This document shows, one piece after another, positions 52,563 through 63,505 of a DNA stretch of 64,000 nt. A program made the position numbers and the translations under genes. The DNA comes from Candidatus Kosakonia sp. 282A-S69 (lineage in GTDB: Bacteria > Pseudomonadota > Gammaproteobacteria > Enterobacterales > Enterobacteriaceae). A model generated the notes under the pieces. It made no database searches. It was not told the origin of the DNA and saw nothing but the letters and a program-made list of their open reading frames with translations. Each line of letters begins with the position of its first letter. Within the stretch, counting starts at the first letter, position 1. The stretch is from NCBI RefSeq assembly GCF_029433855.1, contig NZ_JAROAU010000003.1, positions 2,476,656 to 2,540,655 of the forward strand, given 5' to 3'.

Positions 52563-53258
52563 ATGAAGCTGCTGTTTCTGCTGTTTAAGGGCGCAACCCT
52601 CGGTAAGCTGCTGCTTTCCGGGGGGACGATGCTGCTGTCGGTGGCGACCTATGCGCTGGCCTTCGGCTGGCCCTACGCCACCGGGTTGGTGGTGCTGCTG
52701 TTTTGTCATGAACTTGGCCACTATCTTGCGGCTCGCCAGCGCAACTTACCGGTGGGTCTGCCGATGTTTATCCCTTTCGTTGGTGCGTGGGTGGCGCTGA
52801 AAGAGGAGTTTCCGGATGCGGAGACGGAGGCCTGGGTCGGTATCGCCGGTCCCCTGCTCGGCTCCCTTGCCGCGCTGGGCTGCTACTACCTGGCGGAGTA
52901 CTACGACAGTTCGATGCTGATGGCGGTGGCTTACGCCGGCTTTTTCCTCAATCTTTTTAACCTGATCCCGGTTCCCCCCCTTGATGGCGGGCGCATTACC
53001 GTCGCCATTTCGCGCAAGATTTGGTATCTCGGTATTCCGCTGCTGCTCGGTTTCTTTTACCTGCATCCCAGTCCGCTGCTGCTGATTGTCTGCCTGCTGG
53101 CGGCTTCGCAGATCTGGGCCCGGCGCAAAGAAACGCCCAATTTGACCGCACTTAACCCTGGCAAACGTCTGGAATATACCCTTTTGTACTTTGGGCTGAT
53201 TGCCTGGCTCTCCCTGATGACCTATAACCTCCACGGGGCGCTGGCCAGCTTTCGCTGA
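52563..53258 (+). CDS. Site-2 protease (M50) family membrane metalloprotease
   Basis: A 231-aa polytopic membrane protein with the zinc-binding HELGH (H49, E50, H53) in the second membrane helix and the third zinc ligand in VPPLDGGR (D141). These are the marks of intramembrane M50 proteases. No PDZ domain is present, unlike RseP; it is a compact SREBP-type member. The substrate is unknown; the upstream DUF2167 membrane protein, 2 bp away, is the obvious candidate partner or regulator (inference). Confidence 0.87.
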   Translation: MKLLFLLFKGATLGKLLLSGGTMLLSVATYALAFGWPYATGLVVLLFCHELGHYLAARQRNLPVGLPMFIPFVGAWVALKEEFPDAETEAWVGIAGPLLGSLAALGCYYLAEYYDSSMLMAVAYAGFFLNLFNLIPVPPLDGGRITVAISRKIWYLGIPLLLGFFYLHPSPLLLIVCLLAASQIWARRKETPNLTALNPGKRLEYTLLYFGLIAWLSLMTYNLHGALASFR

Positions 53259-53379
53259 CCTCTCTGCGTCGCTGCAGCGCAGTGACGTCATTTTCAGACT
53301 AATCACACTCATCGGCGCAGCCCGGTAAATACGCGGCTGTTCCGGTGTTGATGCGGCATTGCGGGCGGTTGAAAAATCA

Positions 53380-53395
53380 GTGTAAACGATTCCAC
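53380..53395 (+). promoter_or_regulatory. External gal operator (GalR/GalS)
   Basis: GTGTAAACGATTCCAC equals the E. coli gal external operator core. It is 79 bp from the galE start. Together with the internal operator at 53493 it allows looping repression. Confidence 0.88.
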
Positions 53396-53399
53396 TATT

Positions 53400-53442
53400 T
53401 TATCCCATGTCACACTTTCAGCCGCTCTGTTATGCTAAGGTT
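53400..53442 (+). promoter_or_regulatory. CRP site and overlapping gal promoters P1/P2
   Basis: ATCCCATGTCACACTTTC corresponds to the E. coli gal CRP site. TATGCTA (53431-53437) and the overlapping TAAGGTT (53436-53442) match the P2 and P1 -10 elements, which are five bases apart as in E. coli. Confidence 0.8.
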
Positions 53443-53473
53443 AATTCATATCAAATGCTTGATGGAGTCAAAT

Positions 53474-54490
53474 ATGCGAGTTCTGGTCACTGGTGGTAGC
53501 GGTTACATAGGAAGCCACACCTGCGTGCAACTGCTGCAAAACGGTCATGACGTTATTATCCTCGACAACCTCTGCAACAGTAAGCGCAGCGTACTCAACC
53601 AGATTGAGCGCTTCGGCGGCAAACGCGCGCTCTTCGTTGAGGGCGATATCCGTGATGAAGCGCTGCTGGCCGAGATCCTGCACGATCACGCCATCGAAGC
53701 AGTGATCCACTTCGCCGGGCTGAAAGCCGTCGGCGAATCCGTTGCCAAGCCGCTGGAGTATTACGACAACAACGTCAACGGTACGCTGCGCCTGATTAAC
53801 GCCATGCGCGCCGCCAACGTGAAGAACTTTATCTTCAGCTCCTCGGCAACGGTGTATGGCGACCAGCCAAAAATCCCCTATGTTGAGAGCTTCCCGACCG
53901 GCACCCCGCAAAGCCCGTACGGCAAAAGCAAACTGATGGTTGAACAGATCCTCACCGACCTGCAGAAAGCGCAGCCAGAGTGGAGCATTGCGCTGCTGCG
54001 CTACTTCAACCCGGTGGGCGCGCATCCGTCAGGCGATATGGGTGAAGATCCGCAGGGCATTCCGAACAACTTGATGCCCTATATCGCCCAGGTGGCGGTA
54101 GGCCGCCGAGAATCGCTGGCGGTGTTCGGCAATGACTACCCCACTGAAGATGGCACCGGCGTGCGCGACTATATCCACGTGATGGATCTGGCCGACGGCC
54201 ACGTTGCCGCCATGCAGCAACTGGCAGGCAAACCGGGCGTCCATACCTATAACCTTGGCGCCGGCGTCGGCAGCAGCGTGCTTGATGTGATTAATGCCTT
54301 CAGCAAAGCCTGCGGCAAACCTATCGCCTGGCACTACGCGCCGCGCCGCGACGGCGATCTGCCAGCCTACTGGGCGGACGCCACCAAAGCCGATAAAGAG
54401 CTCAACTGGCGCGTAACACGCACCCTTGATGAAATGGCAGAAGATACCTGGCGCTGGCAGTCACGCCATCCGCAGGGCTATCCCGATTAA
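53474..54490 (+). CDS. galE: UDP-glucose 4-epimerase GalE
   Basis: A 338-aa short-chain dehydrogenase-type epimerase interconverting UDP-glucose and UDP-galactose. NAD-binding GGSGYIGSH at the N-terminus, catalytic SSATVYG and YGKSK (Y149 type) are present, and the length equals E. coli. The start at 53474 is set by homology. First gene of galETKM. Confidence 0.98.
   Translation: MRVLVTGGSGYIGSHTCVQLLQNGHDVIILDNLCNSKRSVLNQIERFGGKRALFVEGDIRDEALLAEILHDHAIEAVIHFAGLKAVGESVAKPLEYYDNNVNGTLRLINAMRAANVKNFIFSSSATVYGDQPKIPYVESFPTGTPQSPYGKSKLMVEQILTDLQKAQPEWSIALLRYFNPVGAHPSGDMGEDPQGIPNNLMPYIAQVAVGRRESLAVFGNDYPTEDGTGVRDYIHVMDLADGHVAAMQQLAGKPGVHTYNLGAGVGSSVLDVINAFSKACGKPIAWHYAPRRDGDLPAYWADATKADKELNWRVTRTLDEMAEDTWRWQSRHPQGYPD
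53493..53508 (+). promoter_or_regulatory. Internal gal operator within galE
   Basis: GTGGTAGCGGTTACAT is identical to the E. coli internal operator as I recall it, at the codons for GGSGYI. Its spacing from the external operator is 113 bp centre to centre. Confidence 0.85.
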
Positions 54491-54501
54491 CAGGAGTGGT
54501 A

Positions 54502-55548
54502 ATGACGCAATTTAACCCGGTCGATCACCCGCATCGCCGCTACAATCCGCTGACGGATCAGTGGATTCTGGTCTCTCCGCACCGTGCGAAACGCCCCTGG
54601 CAAGGGGCGCAGGAGACGCCGTCCAAACAGACGCTGCCTGCGCACGATCCGGACTGTTTCCTCTGTCCGGGCAATACCCGTGTCACCGGGGATAAAAACC
54701 CCGACTACACCAGCACCTATGTCTTTACTAACGACTTTGCGGCGCTGATGACCGACACGCCGGATGCGCCAGAGAGTAACGACCCGCTGATGCGCAGCCA
54801 GAGCGCGCGCGGCACCAGCCGGGTTATCTGCTTCTCGCCGGATCACAGCAAAACGCTGCCGGAGCTGAGCGTGGCGGCGCTGGAGGAGGTGGTGAAAACC
54901 TGGCAGCAGCAGACCGCTGAGCTGGGGAAAACCTACCCGTGGATCCAGGTGTTTGAGAACAAAGGCGCGGCGATGGGCTGCTCTAACCCGCATCCGCACG
55001 GGCAAGTGTGGGCTAACAGCTTCCTGCCTAATGAAGCCGAGCGCGAAGATCGCCTGCAGAAAGTTTACTTTGCCGAACACCGCTCGCCGATGCTGCTTGA
55101 TTATGCGCAGCGCGAGCTGAAAGATGGCAGCCGAACGGTGGTGGAGACAGAGCACTGGCTGGCGGTGGTGCCCTACTGGGCCGCCTGGCCGTTTGAAACG
55201 CTGCTGCTGCCGAAAGCCGCCGTTCAGCGCATTATCGAGTTAACCGACGCGCAGCGCAGCGATCTGGCGCTGGCGCTGAAAAAACTGACCAGCCGCTACG
55301 ACAACCTGTTCCAGTGCTCCTTCCCCTACTCGATGGGCTGGCACGGCGCGCCGTTTAATGGCGAGGATAACGCCCACTGGCAGTTGCATGCGCACTTCTA
55401 CCCGCCGCTACTGCGCTCCGCCACGGTGCGTAAATTTATGGTCGGCTACGAGATGCTCGGCGAAACCCAGCGCGATCTCACCGCCGAACAAGCGGCCGAA
55501 CGCCTGCGCGCGGTCAGTGATATCCATTTTCGCGAATCCGGAGAATAA
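54502..55548 (+). CDS. galT: Galactose-1-phosphate uridylyltransferase GalT
   Basis: A 348-aa enzyme, the same length as E. coli GalT. The active-site motif NPHPHGQVW (nucleophilic His) and zinc-binding residues (DCFLCPGN) are present. CAGGAG precedes ATG 54502; 11 bp after galE and 2 bp before galK. Confidence 0.98.
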   Translation: MTQFNPVDHPHRRYNPLTDQWILVSPHRAKRPWQGAQETPSKQTLPAHDPDCFLCPGNTRVTGDKNPDYTSTYVFTNDFAALMTDTPDAPESNDPLMRSQSARGTSRVICFSPDHSKTLPELSVAALEEVVKTWQQQTAELGKTYPWIQVFENKGAAMGCSNPHPHGQVWANSFLPNEAEREDRLQKVYFAEHRSPMLLDYAQRELKDGSRTVVETEHWLAVVPYWAAWPFETLLLPKAAVQRIIELTDAQRSDLALALKKLTSRYDNLFQCSFPYSMGWHGAPFNGEDNAHWQLHAHFYPPLLRSATVRKFMVGYEMLGETQRDLTAEQAAERLRAVSDIHFRESGE

Positions 55549-55550
55549 CA

Positions 55551-56699
55551 ATGAGCCTGAAAGAGAGAACAGACGCCCTGTTTGCTGAGACATTCGGCTA
55601 CCCTGCCACCCACACCATCCAGGCCCCGGGCCGCGTCAACCTGATTGGCGAACATACTGACTACAACGACGGCTTTGTGCTGCCCTGCGCCATCGATTAC
55701 CAGACGGTGATCAGCTGCAAAGCGCGCGACGATCGCACGGTGCGCGTGGTCGCTGCCGATTACGACAACCAGCGTGATGAGTTTTCGCTCGATGCACCGA
55801 TTGTGGCGCACGACAGCCAGCAGTGGTCCAACTATGTGCGCGGCGTGGTGAAACATCTGCAACAACGTGATGCCAGCTTCGGCGGCGCGGATCTGGTCAT
55901 CAGCGGCAATGTGCCTCAGGGCGCGGGCTTGAGTTCGTCTGCCTCGCTGGAAGTGGCGGTCGGTACTGTTTTCCAGCAGCTTTATCATCTGCCGCTGGAC
56001 GGCGCGCAGATCGCGCTCAACGGTCAGGAAGCGGAGAATCAGTTTGTTGGCTGTAACTGCGGCATTATGGATCAGCTCATCTCTGCCCTTGGCAAGAGAG
56101 GCAGCGCGCTGCTGATCGACTGCCGCTCGCTCGGCACCAAAGCGGTTTCCATGCCGGAAGGCGTGGCGATTGTCATCATTAACAGTAACTTCAAACGCAC
56201 ACTGGTGGGCAGCGAATACAATACCCGCCGCCAGCAGTGCGAAACCGGCGCGCGCTTCTTCCAGCAAAAAGCACTGCGTGATGTCAGCCTCGATCAGTTC
56301 AACGCCGTGGCGAATGAGCTCGATCCGCTGGTCGCTAAGCGTGTGCGCCATGTGCTGACTGAAAATGCCCGCACTGTGGAAGCGGCTGCGGCGCTGGAGA
56401 AAGGCGACCTGCAGCGCATGGGCGAACTGATGGCAGAGTCGCATGCCTCCATGCGCGACGACTTCGAAATCACCGTGCCGCAAATCGATACGCTGGTCGA
56501 GATTGTGAAAACGACCATCGGTGATAAAGGCGGCGTGCGCATGACCGGCGGCGGCTTCGGTGGCTGCGTCGTTGCGCTGGTGCCACAAGCGTTGGTGCCG
56601 GAGGTCAAACAGGCGGTTGAGAGCCAGTATGAAGCGAAAACCGGCATCAAAGAGACCTTCTACGTGTGTAAACCTTCTCAGGGGGCAGGACAGTGCTAA
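55551..56699 (+). CDS. galK: Galactokinase GalK
   Basis: A 382-aa GHMP kinase. The galactokinase signature [19 protein letters not shown], the ATP loop [13 protein letters not shown] and the third motif [15 protein letters not shown] are intact. Full E. coli length. Its stop overlaps the galM start region by 7 nt. Confidence 0.98.
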   Translation: MSLKERTDALFAETFGYPATHTIQAPGRVNLIGEHTDYNDGFVLPCAIDYQTVISCKARDDRTVRVVAADYDNQRDEFSLDAPIVAHDSQQWSNYVRGVVKHLQQRDASFGGADLVISGNVPQGAGLSSSASLEVAVGTVFQQLYHLPLDGAQIALNGQEAENQFVGCNCGIMDQLISALGKRGSALLIDCRSLGTKAVSMPEGVAIVIINSNFKRTLVGSEYNTRRQQCETGARFFQQKALRDVSLDQFNAVANELDPLVAKRVRHVLTENARTVEAAAALEKGDLQRMGELMAESHASMRDDFEITVPQIDTLVEIVKTTIGDKGGVRMTGGGFGGCVVALVPQALVPEVKQAVESQYEAKTGIKETFYVCKPSQGAGQC

Positions 56700-57733
56700 A
56701 TGAAACGCCTGCGGTAGCACCCGATGGGCTGCCGGTACGACTGATCACCCTGCGCAACAGCGCCGGGATGGTAGTGAGCTTAATGGACTGGGGCGCGACG
56801 CTGCTCTCTGCGCGCGTGCCGATGAAAAATGGCAGCGTACGCGAAGCGCTGCTCGGCTGCGCGACGCCGGAGCACTACTGGGAGCAGACCGCCTATCTCG
56901 GCGCGTCGATTGGGCGTTATGCGAACCGCATTGCGAAGAGCCGCTTTACTCTTGATGGTGAGAGCTGGTCGCTGACCCCAAGCCAGGGTGAAAACCAGCT
57001 GCATGGCGGCCCGGAAGGGTTTGATAAACGCCGCTGGCGCATTGAGCGCCAGAATGACAGCGAAGTGCTCTTCTCCCTCACTTCGCCGGATGGCGATCAG
57101 GGCTATCCGGGAACGGTAAACGCCACGGCGCATTTCCGTCTCGGTGATGATAACCGCATCACCATTGAGTATCGTGCGACCACCGACAAGCCCTGCCCGG
57201 TCAACCTGACCAACCACGCCTATTTCAACCTCGATGGCGAGCAGGGTGATGTCCGCAACCATACCTTGCAGCTGCTGGCCGATGCCTATCTGCCGGTGGA
57301 CGAGATGGGTATTCCGACCGGCGATCTGAAAAAGGTGGCGCTGACCAGTTTTGATTTCCGTACCCCAAAAACCGTGGCGGAAGAGTTCCTCAGCGATGAG
57401 GATCAGCAGGTGGTGAAAGGTTACGATCACGCCTTTTTACTGCAGGCGCAGGGGGATGTGAATACGCCTGCGGCGCACCTGTGGTCGACGGATAGGCAGC
57501 TGCAAATGTCGGTCTATACCACCGCGCCTGCGCTGCAGTTCTACTCTGGCAACTACCTGGAAGGGACGCCTGCGCGCGGCGGAAAAACCTACAGCGCATG
57601 GCAGGGCCTGGCGCTGGAGAGCGAGTTTTTGCCCGACAGCCCGAACCGCCCGGACTTCCCGCAGCCGGATTGTACGCTGCAACCTGGCGACGAGTATGTC
57701 AGCCGGACGGAGTATCACTTTATTCCGCTCTGA
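56693..57733 (+). CDS. galM: Galactose mutarotase GalM (aldose 1-epimerase)
   Basis: A 346-aa aldose 1-epimerase supplying alpha-D-galactose to GalK. Catalytic His/Glu segments [13 protein letters not shown] and [13 protein letters not shown], and IGRYANRI, are visible. It starts with GTG 56693 inside the end of galK, as in E. coli. Confidence 0.97.
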   Translation: MLNETPAVAPDGLPVRLITLRNSAGMVVSLMDWGATLLSARVPMKNGSVREALLGCATPEHYWEQTAYLGASIGRYANRIAKSRFTLDGESWSLTPSQGENQLHGGPEGFDKRRWRIERQNDSEVLFSLTSPDGDQGYPGTVNATAHFRLGDDNRITIEYRATTDKPCPVNLTNHAYFNLDGEQGDVRNHTLQLLADAYLPVDEMGIPTGDLKKVALTSFDFRTPKTVAEEFLSDEDQQVVKGYDHAFLLQAQGDVNTPAAHLWSTDRQLQMSVYTTAPALQFYSGNYLEGTPARGGKTYSAWQGLALESEFLPDSPNRPDFPQPDCTLQPGDEYVSRTEYHFIPL

Positions 57734-57739
57734 GTGTAA

Positions 57740-57765
57740 GCCCTCCCCCTGGAGGGCTTTTTTTT
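57740..57765 (+). terminator. Terminator of galETKM
   Basis: GCCCTCC / GGAGGGC stem with a 4-nt loop, followed by a run of nine T. Confidence 0.92.
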
Positions 57766-57896
57766 ACCCTTTTTGCTGAAATATGCGCCACTTATCCTCA
57801 AAACAATAACCCTTGATTCACAAGCAGCTTACACTCTGCGCCTATTTTCGCTATGGTTAAGGGTAATCGTTGCCGGGCAGTGCGCTTCGGCAATAC

Positions 57897-57915
57897 AATG
57901 AGAATCGTTATCATT
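57897..57915 (+). promoter_or_regulatory. Fur box upstream of gpmA
   Basis: AATGAGAATCGTTATCATT fits the 19-bp Fur consensus (inverted GATAAT-type repeats) with few mismatches, 26 bp before the gpmA start. E. coli gpmA is known to be Fur-controlled. Confidence 0.82.
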
Positions 57916-57940
57916 AAATCAGGCTCACAGGAGTAAGTGT

Positions 57941-58693
57941 ATGGCTGTTACTAAGCTGGTTCTGGTTCGTCATGGCGAAAGCCAGTGGAACAACGAAAAC
58001 CGCTTCACCGGTTGGTACGATGTTGATCTGTCAGAGAAAGGCGTTGGCGAAGCGAAAGCAGCAGGCAAACTGCTGAAAGCTGAAGGCTACGCGTTTGATT
58101 TTGCTTATACCTCTGTGCTGAAACGTGCCATCCACACGCTGTGGAACGTGCTGGACGAACTGGATCAGGCATGGTTGCCGGTTGAGAAGAGCTGGAAACT
58201 GAACGAACGTCACTACGGCGCGTTGCAGGGTCTGAACAAAGCAGAAACCGCTGAAAAATATGGTGATGAGCAAGTTAAACAGTGGCGTCGCGGCTTCGCC
58301 GTTACCCCGCCGGCACTGACCAAAGATGATGAGCGTTTCCCGGGCCACGATCCGCGCTATGCGAAACTGAGCGAGCAAGAGCTGCCGCTGACCGAAAGCC
58401 TGGCGCTGACCATCGATCGCGTGATCCCTTACTGGAACGAAACCATTCTGCCGCGCCTGAAAAGCGGCGAGCGCGTGATCATTGCCGCGCACGGTAACTC
58501 ACTGCGCGCGCTGGTGAAATACCTCGACAACATGAGCGAAGAAGCGATCCTCGAACTGAATATTCCGACCGGCGTACCGCTGGTATATGAGTTCGATGAA
58601 AACTTCAAACCGATTAAGCATTACTATCTGGGCAACGCGGATGAGATCGCCGCGAAAGCTGCTGCGGTAGCAAACCAGGGTAAAGCGAAGTAA
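57941..58693 (+). CDS. gpmA: 2,3-bisphosphoglycerate-dependent phosphoglycerate mutase GpmA
   Basis: A 250-aa glycolytic enzyme interconverting 2- and 3-phosphoglycerate. The phosphohistidine motif [12 protein letters not shown] at residues 6-17, [13 protein letters not shown], and the second catalytic histidine in [12 protein letters not shown] are intact. Codon use is strongly biased (highly expressed). CAGGAG precedes the start. Same length as E. coli. Confidence 0.98.
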   Translation: MAVTKLVLVRHGESQWNNENRFTGWYDVDLSEKGVGEAKAAGKLLKAEGYAFDFAYTSVLKRAIHTLWNVLDELDQAWLPVEKSWKLNERHYGALQGLNKAETAEKYGDEQVKQWRRGFAVTPPALTKDDERFPGHDPRYAKLSEQELPLTESLALTIDRVIPYWNETILPRLKSGERVIIAAHGNSLRALVKYLDNMSEEAILELNIPTGVPLVYEFDENFKPIKHYYLGNADEIAAKAAAVANQGKAK

Positions 58694-58699
58694 TAAAAA

Positions 58700-58767
58700 A
58701 AGCCGGACATTATTGATGCCCGGCTTGCATTCCCAAGCCCGGTAAGCCTCGCGCTACCGGGCTTTTT
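58700..58767 (+). terminator. Double terminator after gpmA
   Basis: Two hairpins in tandem: AAGCCGG/CCGGCTT (58700-58726), then AAGCCCGGTA/TACCGGGCTT followed by TTT (58735-58767). The second is the stronger terminator. Confidence 0.87.
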
Positions 58768-58779
58768 GCTGCCTTACAT

Positions 58780-58809
58780 TGCCGGATGGCGGCTGCGCCT
58801 TATCCGGCC
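58780..58809. repeat. REP sequence between gpmA and aroG
   Basis: TGCCGGATGGCGGCTGCGCC then TTATCCGGCC, a single REP unit between the two convergent genes. Confidence 0.83.
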
Positions 58810-58814
58810 AACAA

Positions 58815-58834
58815 CGAAAAAAGCGGTTAACCGC
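58815..58834 (-). terminator. Terminator of aroG
   Basis: On the minus strand GCGGTTAACCGC, a palindrome that includes the aroG TAA stop codon, is followed by six T. Confidence 0.78.
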
Positions 58835-59879
58835 GACGCGCTTTTACCGCTTGCGCTAATTGGCGCAGCACCGCGTCGGTATCTTCCCAGCCGATACAGG
58901 CATCGGTCACGCTTTTGCCATAAACCAGCGCATCGCCGCTCTCAAGGCTCTGGTTGCCTTCCACCAGGTGGCTCTCAATCATCACGCCCATAATCGCCTT
59001 GTCACCGCCCGCGATCTGCTGGCAGACATCGGCACTCACTTCCATCTGTTTTTTGAACTGTTTGCTGGAGTTTGCATGGCTGAAATCAATCATCACCTGC
59101 GCCGGTAAGCCCGCTTTTTCCAGGCCAGCTTTCACGTCGGCGACATGCTTCGCGCTGTAGTTCGGCTCTTTGCCGCCGCGCAGGATGATGTGGCAATCAC
59201 CGTTACCCGCCGTGTTGACGATGGCTGAGTGACCCCACTTGGTCACGGAGAGGAAGCAGTGCGGCGCGCCTGCGGCGTTAATGGCGTCAATCGCCACTTT
59301 AATGGTGCCGTCGGTACCGTTTTTAAAACCGACCGGGCAAGAGAGGCCGGAGGCGAGTTCACGGTGCACCTGGGATTCGGTGGTACGCGCGCCAATCGCG
59401 CCCCAGCTCATCAAATCCGCCATATATTGCGGGGTGATCATATCGAGGAACTCACCCGCCGCGGGCAGCCCGCTGTCGTTGATCTCCAGCAGCAGTTTGC
59501 GCGCAATGCGCAGGCCGTCATTAATGCGGAAGCTGTTATCCATATGCGGATCGTTAATCAACCCTTTCCAGCCAACGGTGGTGCGCGGTTTTTCAAAATA
59601 GACGCGCATAACGATTTCCAGCTCACCCTTCAGTTCGTCACGCAGTGCCAGCAGGCGGGCAGCATACTCTTTTGCCGCTACGGGATCATGAATGGAGCAG
59701 GGGCCGATCACCACCAGCAGGCGGTCATCGTTGCCGCGCAGGATTTGATGAATGGCTCGGCGAGCCTGAGAGACCGTTCTGGCAGCGGTTTCGGTAGCGG
59801 GGAATTTTTCAAGCAGCGCGACAGGAGGGAGTAACTCATTGATCTCTTTAATGCGTAAATCGTCGTTCTGATAAGTCAT
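58827..59879 (-). CDS. aroG: DAHP synthase, Phe-sensitive, AroG
   Basis: A 350-aa class I 3-deoxy-D-arabino-heptulosonate-7-phosphate synthase, the first step of aromatic amino acid synthesis, in the Phe-inhibited AroG group by overall match to E. coli. Visible motifs are VVIGPCSIHDP, RVYFEKPRTTVGWKGLINDP, SCPVGFKNGTDG and VMIDFSHANSSKQ. Starts MTYQNDDLRIKEI; same length as E. coli. A TyrR box lies upstream. Confidence 0.98.
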   Translation of the reverse strand: MTYQNDDLRIKEINELLPPVALLEKFPATETAARTVSQARRAIHQILRGNDDRLLVVIGPCSIHDPVAAKEYAARLLALRDELKGELEIVMRVYFEKPRTTVGWKGLINDPHMDNSFRINDGLRIARKLLLEINDSGLPAAGEFLDMITPQYMADLMSWGAIGARTTESQVHRELASGLSCPVGFKNGTDGTIKVAIDAINAAGAPHCFLSVTKWGHSAIVNTAGNGDCHIILRGGKEPNYSAKHVADVKAGLEKAGLPAQVMIDFSHANSSKQFKKQMEVSADVCQQIAGGDKAIMGVMIESHLVEGNQSLESGDALVYGKSVTDACIGWEDTDAVLRQLAQAVKARRG

Positions 59880-59949
59880 GATCTTTCCAGTTTGAACACG
59901 TTTTTATGAAGAAAAGCAATCTGACCAATCTATCTCGCTTGCTGCGAAG

Positions 59950-59967
59950 TGTAAACGCGATTTTACA
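59950..59967 (-). promoter_or_regulatory. TyrR box of aroG
   Basis: TGTAAA-N6-TTTACA, a perfect strong TyrR box, 70 bp upstream of aroG, as in E. coli. The rest of the 318-bp aroG-ybgS gap is AT-rich promoter DNA without other recognised signals. Confidence 0.88.
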
Positions 59968-60197
59968 CTTCACCCGGATAATTCCTGGAATCCAGCGAAA
60001 GTGGTGGGAAAAGTAGCAAGTCGCCACATCCCGACTACACTTTTTAACTGTAAATACCTTTGTTTTACATTTTTTCGTTATTCCATGCTGCTACTTATGG
60101 CACGTATGGCATCTTTCACCACTGAGCGTGCGATGGGTTCGCGCATATTCTGCCGATGTCCCGCGCGGCATTAGACGACCAGCACAGGAGCATCATG

Positions 60198-60581
60198 ATG
60201 AAAATGAATAAATTAGCGACGCTTTTACTGACCACCACACTGACTCTGGCAGGCGGCGCAGCGTATGCAGCAGACGCATCTTCTTCCAGCAGCAGCAACG
60301 GCGATGCGAACGCAGCGGCGAATGCAGGCCAGGTTGCACCTGACGCGAAACAGAATGTGGCACCAGGCAATGTTGATAACAGCAACATCAATACCGGCAA
60401 CACCAATACCAATTCCACCTCTACGCAGATGGATCATAAATCTGGCCATATGAGCAAAGAGGAAGTGCACAAAAACACCATGTGTAAAGATGGTCGTTGC
60501 CCGGACGTGAATAAAAAAGTTGAAACCGGTAGCGGTGACAACAGCGAAGTGAACACCAAAACGGATGGCACCACCCAGTAA
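60198..60581 (+). CDS. ybgS: YbgS-like secreted protein
   Basis: A 127-aa protein with a signal peptide (residues 1-24, cut after AYA) and a low-complexity Asn/Ser/Thr/Asp-rich mature part. The C-terminal block [17 protein letters not shown] then [18 protein letters not shown] matches E. coli YbgS (126 aa); two cysteines probably form a disulfide. Function unknown (a homeobox-like name in old annotation is misleading). AGGAG supports ATG 60198 over ATG 60195. Confidence 0.92.
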   Translation: MKMNKLATLLLTTTLTLAGGAAYAADASSSSSSNGDANAAANAGQVAPDAKQNVAPGNVDNSNINTGNTNTNSTSTQMDHKSGHMSKEEVHKNTMCKDGRCPDVNKKVETGSGDNSEVNTKTDGTTQ

Positions 60582-60601
60582 GGCGTGATGCTGAAGTGAA
60601 G

Positions 60602-60627
60602 AAGGAGAGCCGAGGCTCTCCTTTTTT
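60602..60627 (+). terminator. Terminator after ybgS
   Basis: AAGGAGAGCC / GGCTCTCCTT stem with a 2-4 nt loop and a run of six T. Confidence 0.9.
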
Positions 60628-60695
60628 ATTCCTTAAAACTTAAAATCTGCAATGATGTAGGCGTTTTCTCAACGGTTAAAAGGATAGATCCCATC

Positions 60696-61628
60696 ATGGC
60701 GCACGATCACTCGCATGGCTCATCGGATGCCAATGCCCGCCGTCTGTTGCTGGCCTTTACGGTCACCGCTGTTTTTATGGTTATTGAAGTGGTGGGCGGC
60801 ATTGTTTCCGGCTCGCTGGCACTACTGGCCGATGCAGGACATATGCTCACGGATGCCGCCGCCCTGCTCTTCGCCCTGCTGGCGGTGTGGTTTGCCCGCC
60901 AGCCACCGAGCGCTAAACGCACCTTCGGCTGGCTGCGTCTGACGACGCTCGCCGCCTTTATCAACGCCCTTGCGCTGGTGCTGATAACGATATGGATTGT
61001 CTGGGAGGCGATCCTGCGCTTTAGTCATCCGCAGCCGGTCGCCGGCGCGACGATGATGAGTATCGCTATCGCTGGCCTTGTGGCCAACCTCCTCTCCTTC
61101 TGGCTGCTGCATCGCGGCAGTGAAGAGAAGAACCTCAATGTGCGCGCCGCCGCGCTGCATGTGCTGGGCGATCTGCTCGGCTCCGTTGGCGCGATTGTCG
61201 CGGCAGTCGTGATTATGGTGACCAACTGGACGCCCATCGACCCGATTCTGTCGGTGCTGGTTTCTGCTTTAGTGCTGCGCAGCGCGTGGAAATTGATGAA
61301 GGAGAGCGTCAATGAACTGCTGGAAGGGGTACCCGCTTCGCTGGATATCGGTGCGTTGCAGCGCCATTTACGCCGCGCCATTCCGGAAATTCGCGATGTG
61401 CACCATGTGCATGTCTGGCAGGTAGGTGAAAAGCCGCTGATGACGCTGCATGTGCAGGTGATCCCGCCGCGCGATCACGATAAATTGCTCGGCGAGATCC
61501 ACCACTTCCTGGCGCACCATTATGAGATTGCTCATGCCACGGTGCAGATGGAGTACCAGCCCTGTAGCGGCTCAGACTGCCATCTTGGCGACCTTACGGC
61601 CGATCACCACCACGGGCATCATCACTAA
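60696..61628 (+). CDS. zitB: Zinc efflux transporter ZitB (CDF family)
   Basis: A 310-aa cation diffusion facilitator exporting Zn2+ by proton exchange. Six membrane helices with metal-site residues in [11 protein letters not shown] and [11 protein letters not shown] (HxxxD pairs), His-rich N- and C-termini ([17 protein letters not shown]), and a cytoplasmic C-terminal domain. Near E. coli length. Its stop overlaps the convergent pnuC by 4 nt. Confidence 0.96.
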   Translation: MAHDHSHGSSDANARRLLLAFTVTAVFMVIEVVGGIVSGSLALLADAGHMLTDAAALLFALLAVWFARQPPSAKRTFGWLRLTTLAAFINALALVLITIWIVWEAILRFSHPQPVAGATMMSIAIAGLVANLLSFWLLHRGSEEKNLNVRAAALHVLGDLLGSVGAIVAAVVIMVTNWTPIDPILSVLVSALVLRSAWKLMKESVNELLEGVPASLDIGALQRHLRRAIPEIRDVHHVHVWQVGEKPLMTLHVQVIPPRDHDKLLGEIHHFLAHHYEIAHATVQMEYQPCSGSDCHLGDLTADHHHGHHH

Positions 61629-62344
61629 CGTGAAAGCGCGCGAGAGCCACGCTCACGCGCGCTATTGATCCACATCCGGCTGCCGTTCAGGGCAATAAAG
61701 GTGAGGATCATATACTCCAGCGACATTGCCCATACGCCCTGGCGGGCAAAAATCACCACGCTTATCACGTTGATAATCACCCACAGCAGCCAGTTTTCGA
61801 CATATTTGCGCGTCATCAGGATCATCGCCACGATGGAGAGCACCATCATGCAGGCGTCCCAGAACGGGTAAGCATCAGGCTGCAGCGTGGGCATCGCTAC
61901 GTTCAGCCCGACCGCCTGCATGATGTTGACGGCGATACGCGTCAGGAACGCGAAGACCGGGTTGATAAACAGCGTCATCAGACCAATCGCCACCACGCAG
62001 GCGGCCAGCCAGCCGAGGGCTTTGCGGCGCGGCAACCAGCGGATGTGTAACTCGGACTCATTTTGCGCGGTCTGGCGCGACCAGGCGTACCAGCCATAGA
62101 TATTGGCAGCGAAGAAGAAGAGCTGCAGCAGCAGGCTGGCGTAGAGCTGGATCTGAAAGAAGATGATGGCGAAGAGCGTGACGTTAATCAGACCAAAGGC
62201 GTAGTTGCTGATTTTCTCAAGGCTGGCGAGCCAGATACAGAGTAAACCCGCCAGCGTGCCTGCGGCTTCAATCCATGAAAGGTCATATCCCCCGGCACCG
62301 ATCGGAATGTGCACAAGGATGTTTTGCGTACTAAAAAAGTCCAT
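61625..62344 (-). CDS. pnuC: Nicotinamide riboside transporter PnuC
   Basis: A 239-aa inner-membrane facilitator for nicotinamide riboside, the same length as E. coli PnuC. Seven helices; the substrate motifs [10 protein letters not shown] and [15 protein letters not shown] are present. 45 bp downstream of nadA in the same direction, a nadA-pnuC operon controlled by NadR. Confidence 0.97.
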   Translation of the reverse strand: MDFFSTQNILVHIPIGAGGYDLSWIEAAGTLAGLLCIWLASLEKISNYAFGLINVTLFAIIFFQIQLYASLLLQLFFFAANIYGWYAWSRQTAQNESELHIRWLPRRKALGWLAACVVAIGLMTLFINPVFAFLTRIAVNIMQAVGLNVAMPTLQPDAYPFWDACMMVLSIVAMILMTRKYVENWLLWVIINVISVVIFARQGVWAMSLEYMILTFIALNGSRMWINSARERGSRALSR

Positions 62345-62389
62345 TCTTTCCCCAGAGCGTAGTGTTACGCATTGATGTCTATGAAAACG

Positions 62390-63433
62390 TTAAGGTCGAA
62401 GTGTAGCCGCAAAACCGAGCATGCGGTTAAGCGGCAGCAGCGCGCGTTCACGCAGGCTGGCCTCCACCTCTATCTCATGCGCCGTTCCGCCCTGCTCCAG
62501 CCCTTCGGCAATGGCTTTAAGACCGTTCATCGCCATCCACGGACAGTGGGCGCAGCTGCGACACGTCGCCCCTTCGCCAGCCGTTGGCGCCTCGATCAGC
62601 GCTTTATGCGGCACGGCCTGCTGCATTTTATAAAAGATACCGCGGTCGGTGGCGACAATCAGCTGCGAGTGCGGCAGCGTTTTTGCGGCCTGGATCAACT
62701 GGCTGGTCGAACCGACCGCATCAGCTAACTCTACCACTGCCTGCGGTGACTCCGGGTGTACCAGTATCGCGGCATTGGGGTAGAGCGCTTTCATGCGCCG
62801 CAGCGCCTGGGTTTTGAATTCATCATGGACGATACACGCCCCCAGCCAGCAGAGCACATCCGCGCCCGTCTGCTGCTGGACGTAATGGCCGAGATGACGA
62901 TCCGGTGCCCAGATAATTTTTTCACCGAGGCTATCAAGGTGCTCGATTAACTCTACCGCAATGCTTGAGGTCACCACCCAGTCGGCGCGGGCTTTTACCG
63001 CCGCTGAGGTGTTGGCGTAGACCACCACCGTGCGATCCGGGTGCGCGTCGCAAAAAGCGTTGAACGACTCGATGGGGCAACCCAGGTCGAGCGAGCACTC
63101 GGCGTCCAGCGTGGGCATCAGGATCGTTTTTTCCGGGCTGAGGATTTTCGCCGTTTCTCCCATAAAACGCACGCCCGCGACCAGCAGCGTCGAGGCGGGA
63201 TGGCGGGCGCCAAAACGCGCCATCTCCAGCGAGTCCGAGATGCAACCGCCGGTCTCTTCTGCCAGTTGCTGAATTTCCGGGTCGGTATAGTAGTGGGCGA
63301 CCATCACCGCATTGCGCTCTTTCAGCAAACGTTTGATTTTATCGCGGTAAAACGCTTTTTCCGCAGCATTCAACGGCATGGGTTTAGCAGGAAAGGGATA
63401 GATTGCGGTTTCAGGATCAAACATTACGCTCAT
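62390..63433 (-). CDS. nadA: Quinolinate synthase A, NadA
   Basis: A 347-aa 4Fe-4S enzyme that condenses iminoaspartate with dihydroxyacetone phosphate to quinolinate for NAD synthesis. Visible motifs are [24 protein letters not shown], the cluster cysteine regions [22 protein letters not shown] and [14 protein letters not shown]. Same length as E. coli; the start at 63433 is preferred over 63442 by homology. Confidence 0.97.
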   Translation of the reverse strand: MSVMFDPETAIYPFPAKPMPLNAAEKAFYRDKIKRLLKERNAVMVAHYYTDPEIQQLAEETGGCISDSLEMARFGARHPASTLLVAGVRFMGETAKILSPEKTILMPTLDAECSLDLGCPIESFNAFCDAHPDRTVVVYANTSAAVKARADWVVTSSIAVELIEHLDSLGEKIIWAPDRHLGHYVQQQTGADVLCWLGACIVHDEFKTQALRRMKALYPNAAILVHPESPQAVVELADAVGSTSQLIQAAKTLPHSQLIVATDRGIFYKMQQAVPHKALIEAPTAGEGATCRSCAHCPWMAMNGLKAIAEGLEQGGTAHEIEVEASLRERALLPLNRMLGFAATLRP

Positions 63434-63505
63434 GGTGCTCACTCGTTTTGCGTGCTTAACATGATAACCCTAACAGCGCCAGGATAGAGTCCGCTGAGCG
63501 GCTGT

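Noticed and set aside
60052-60075. Second TyrR box (TGTAAA...TTTACA) in the aroG-ybgS gap
   Set aside because: The half-sites are nine bases apart instead of six, so it does not fit the TyrR consensus.
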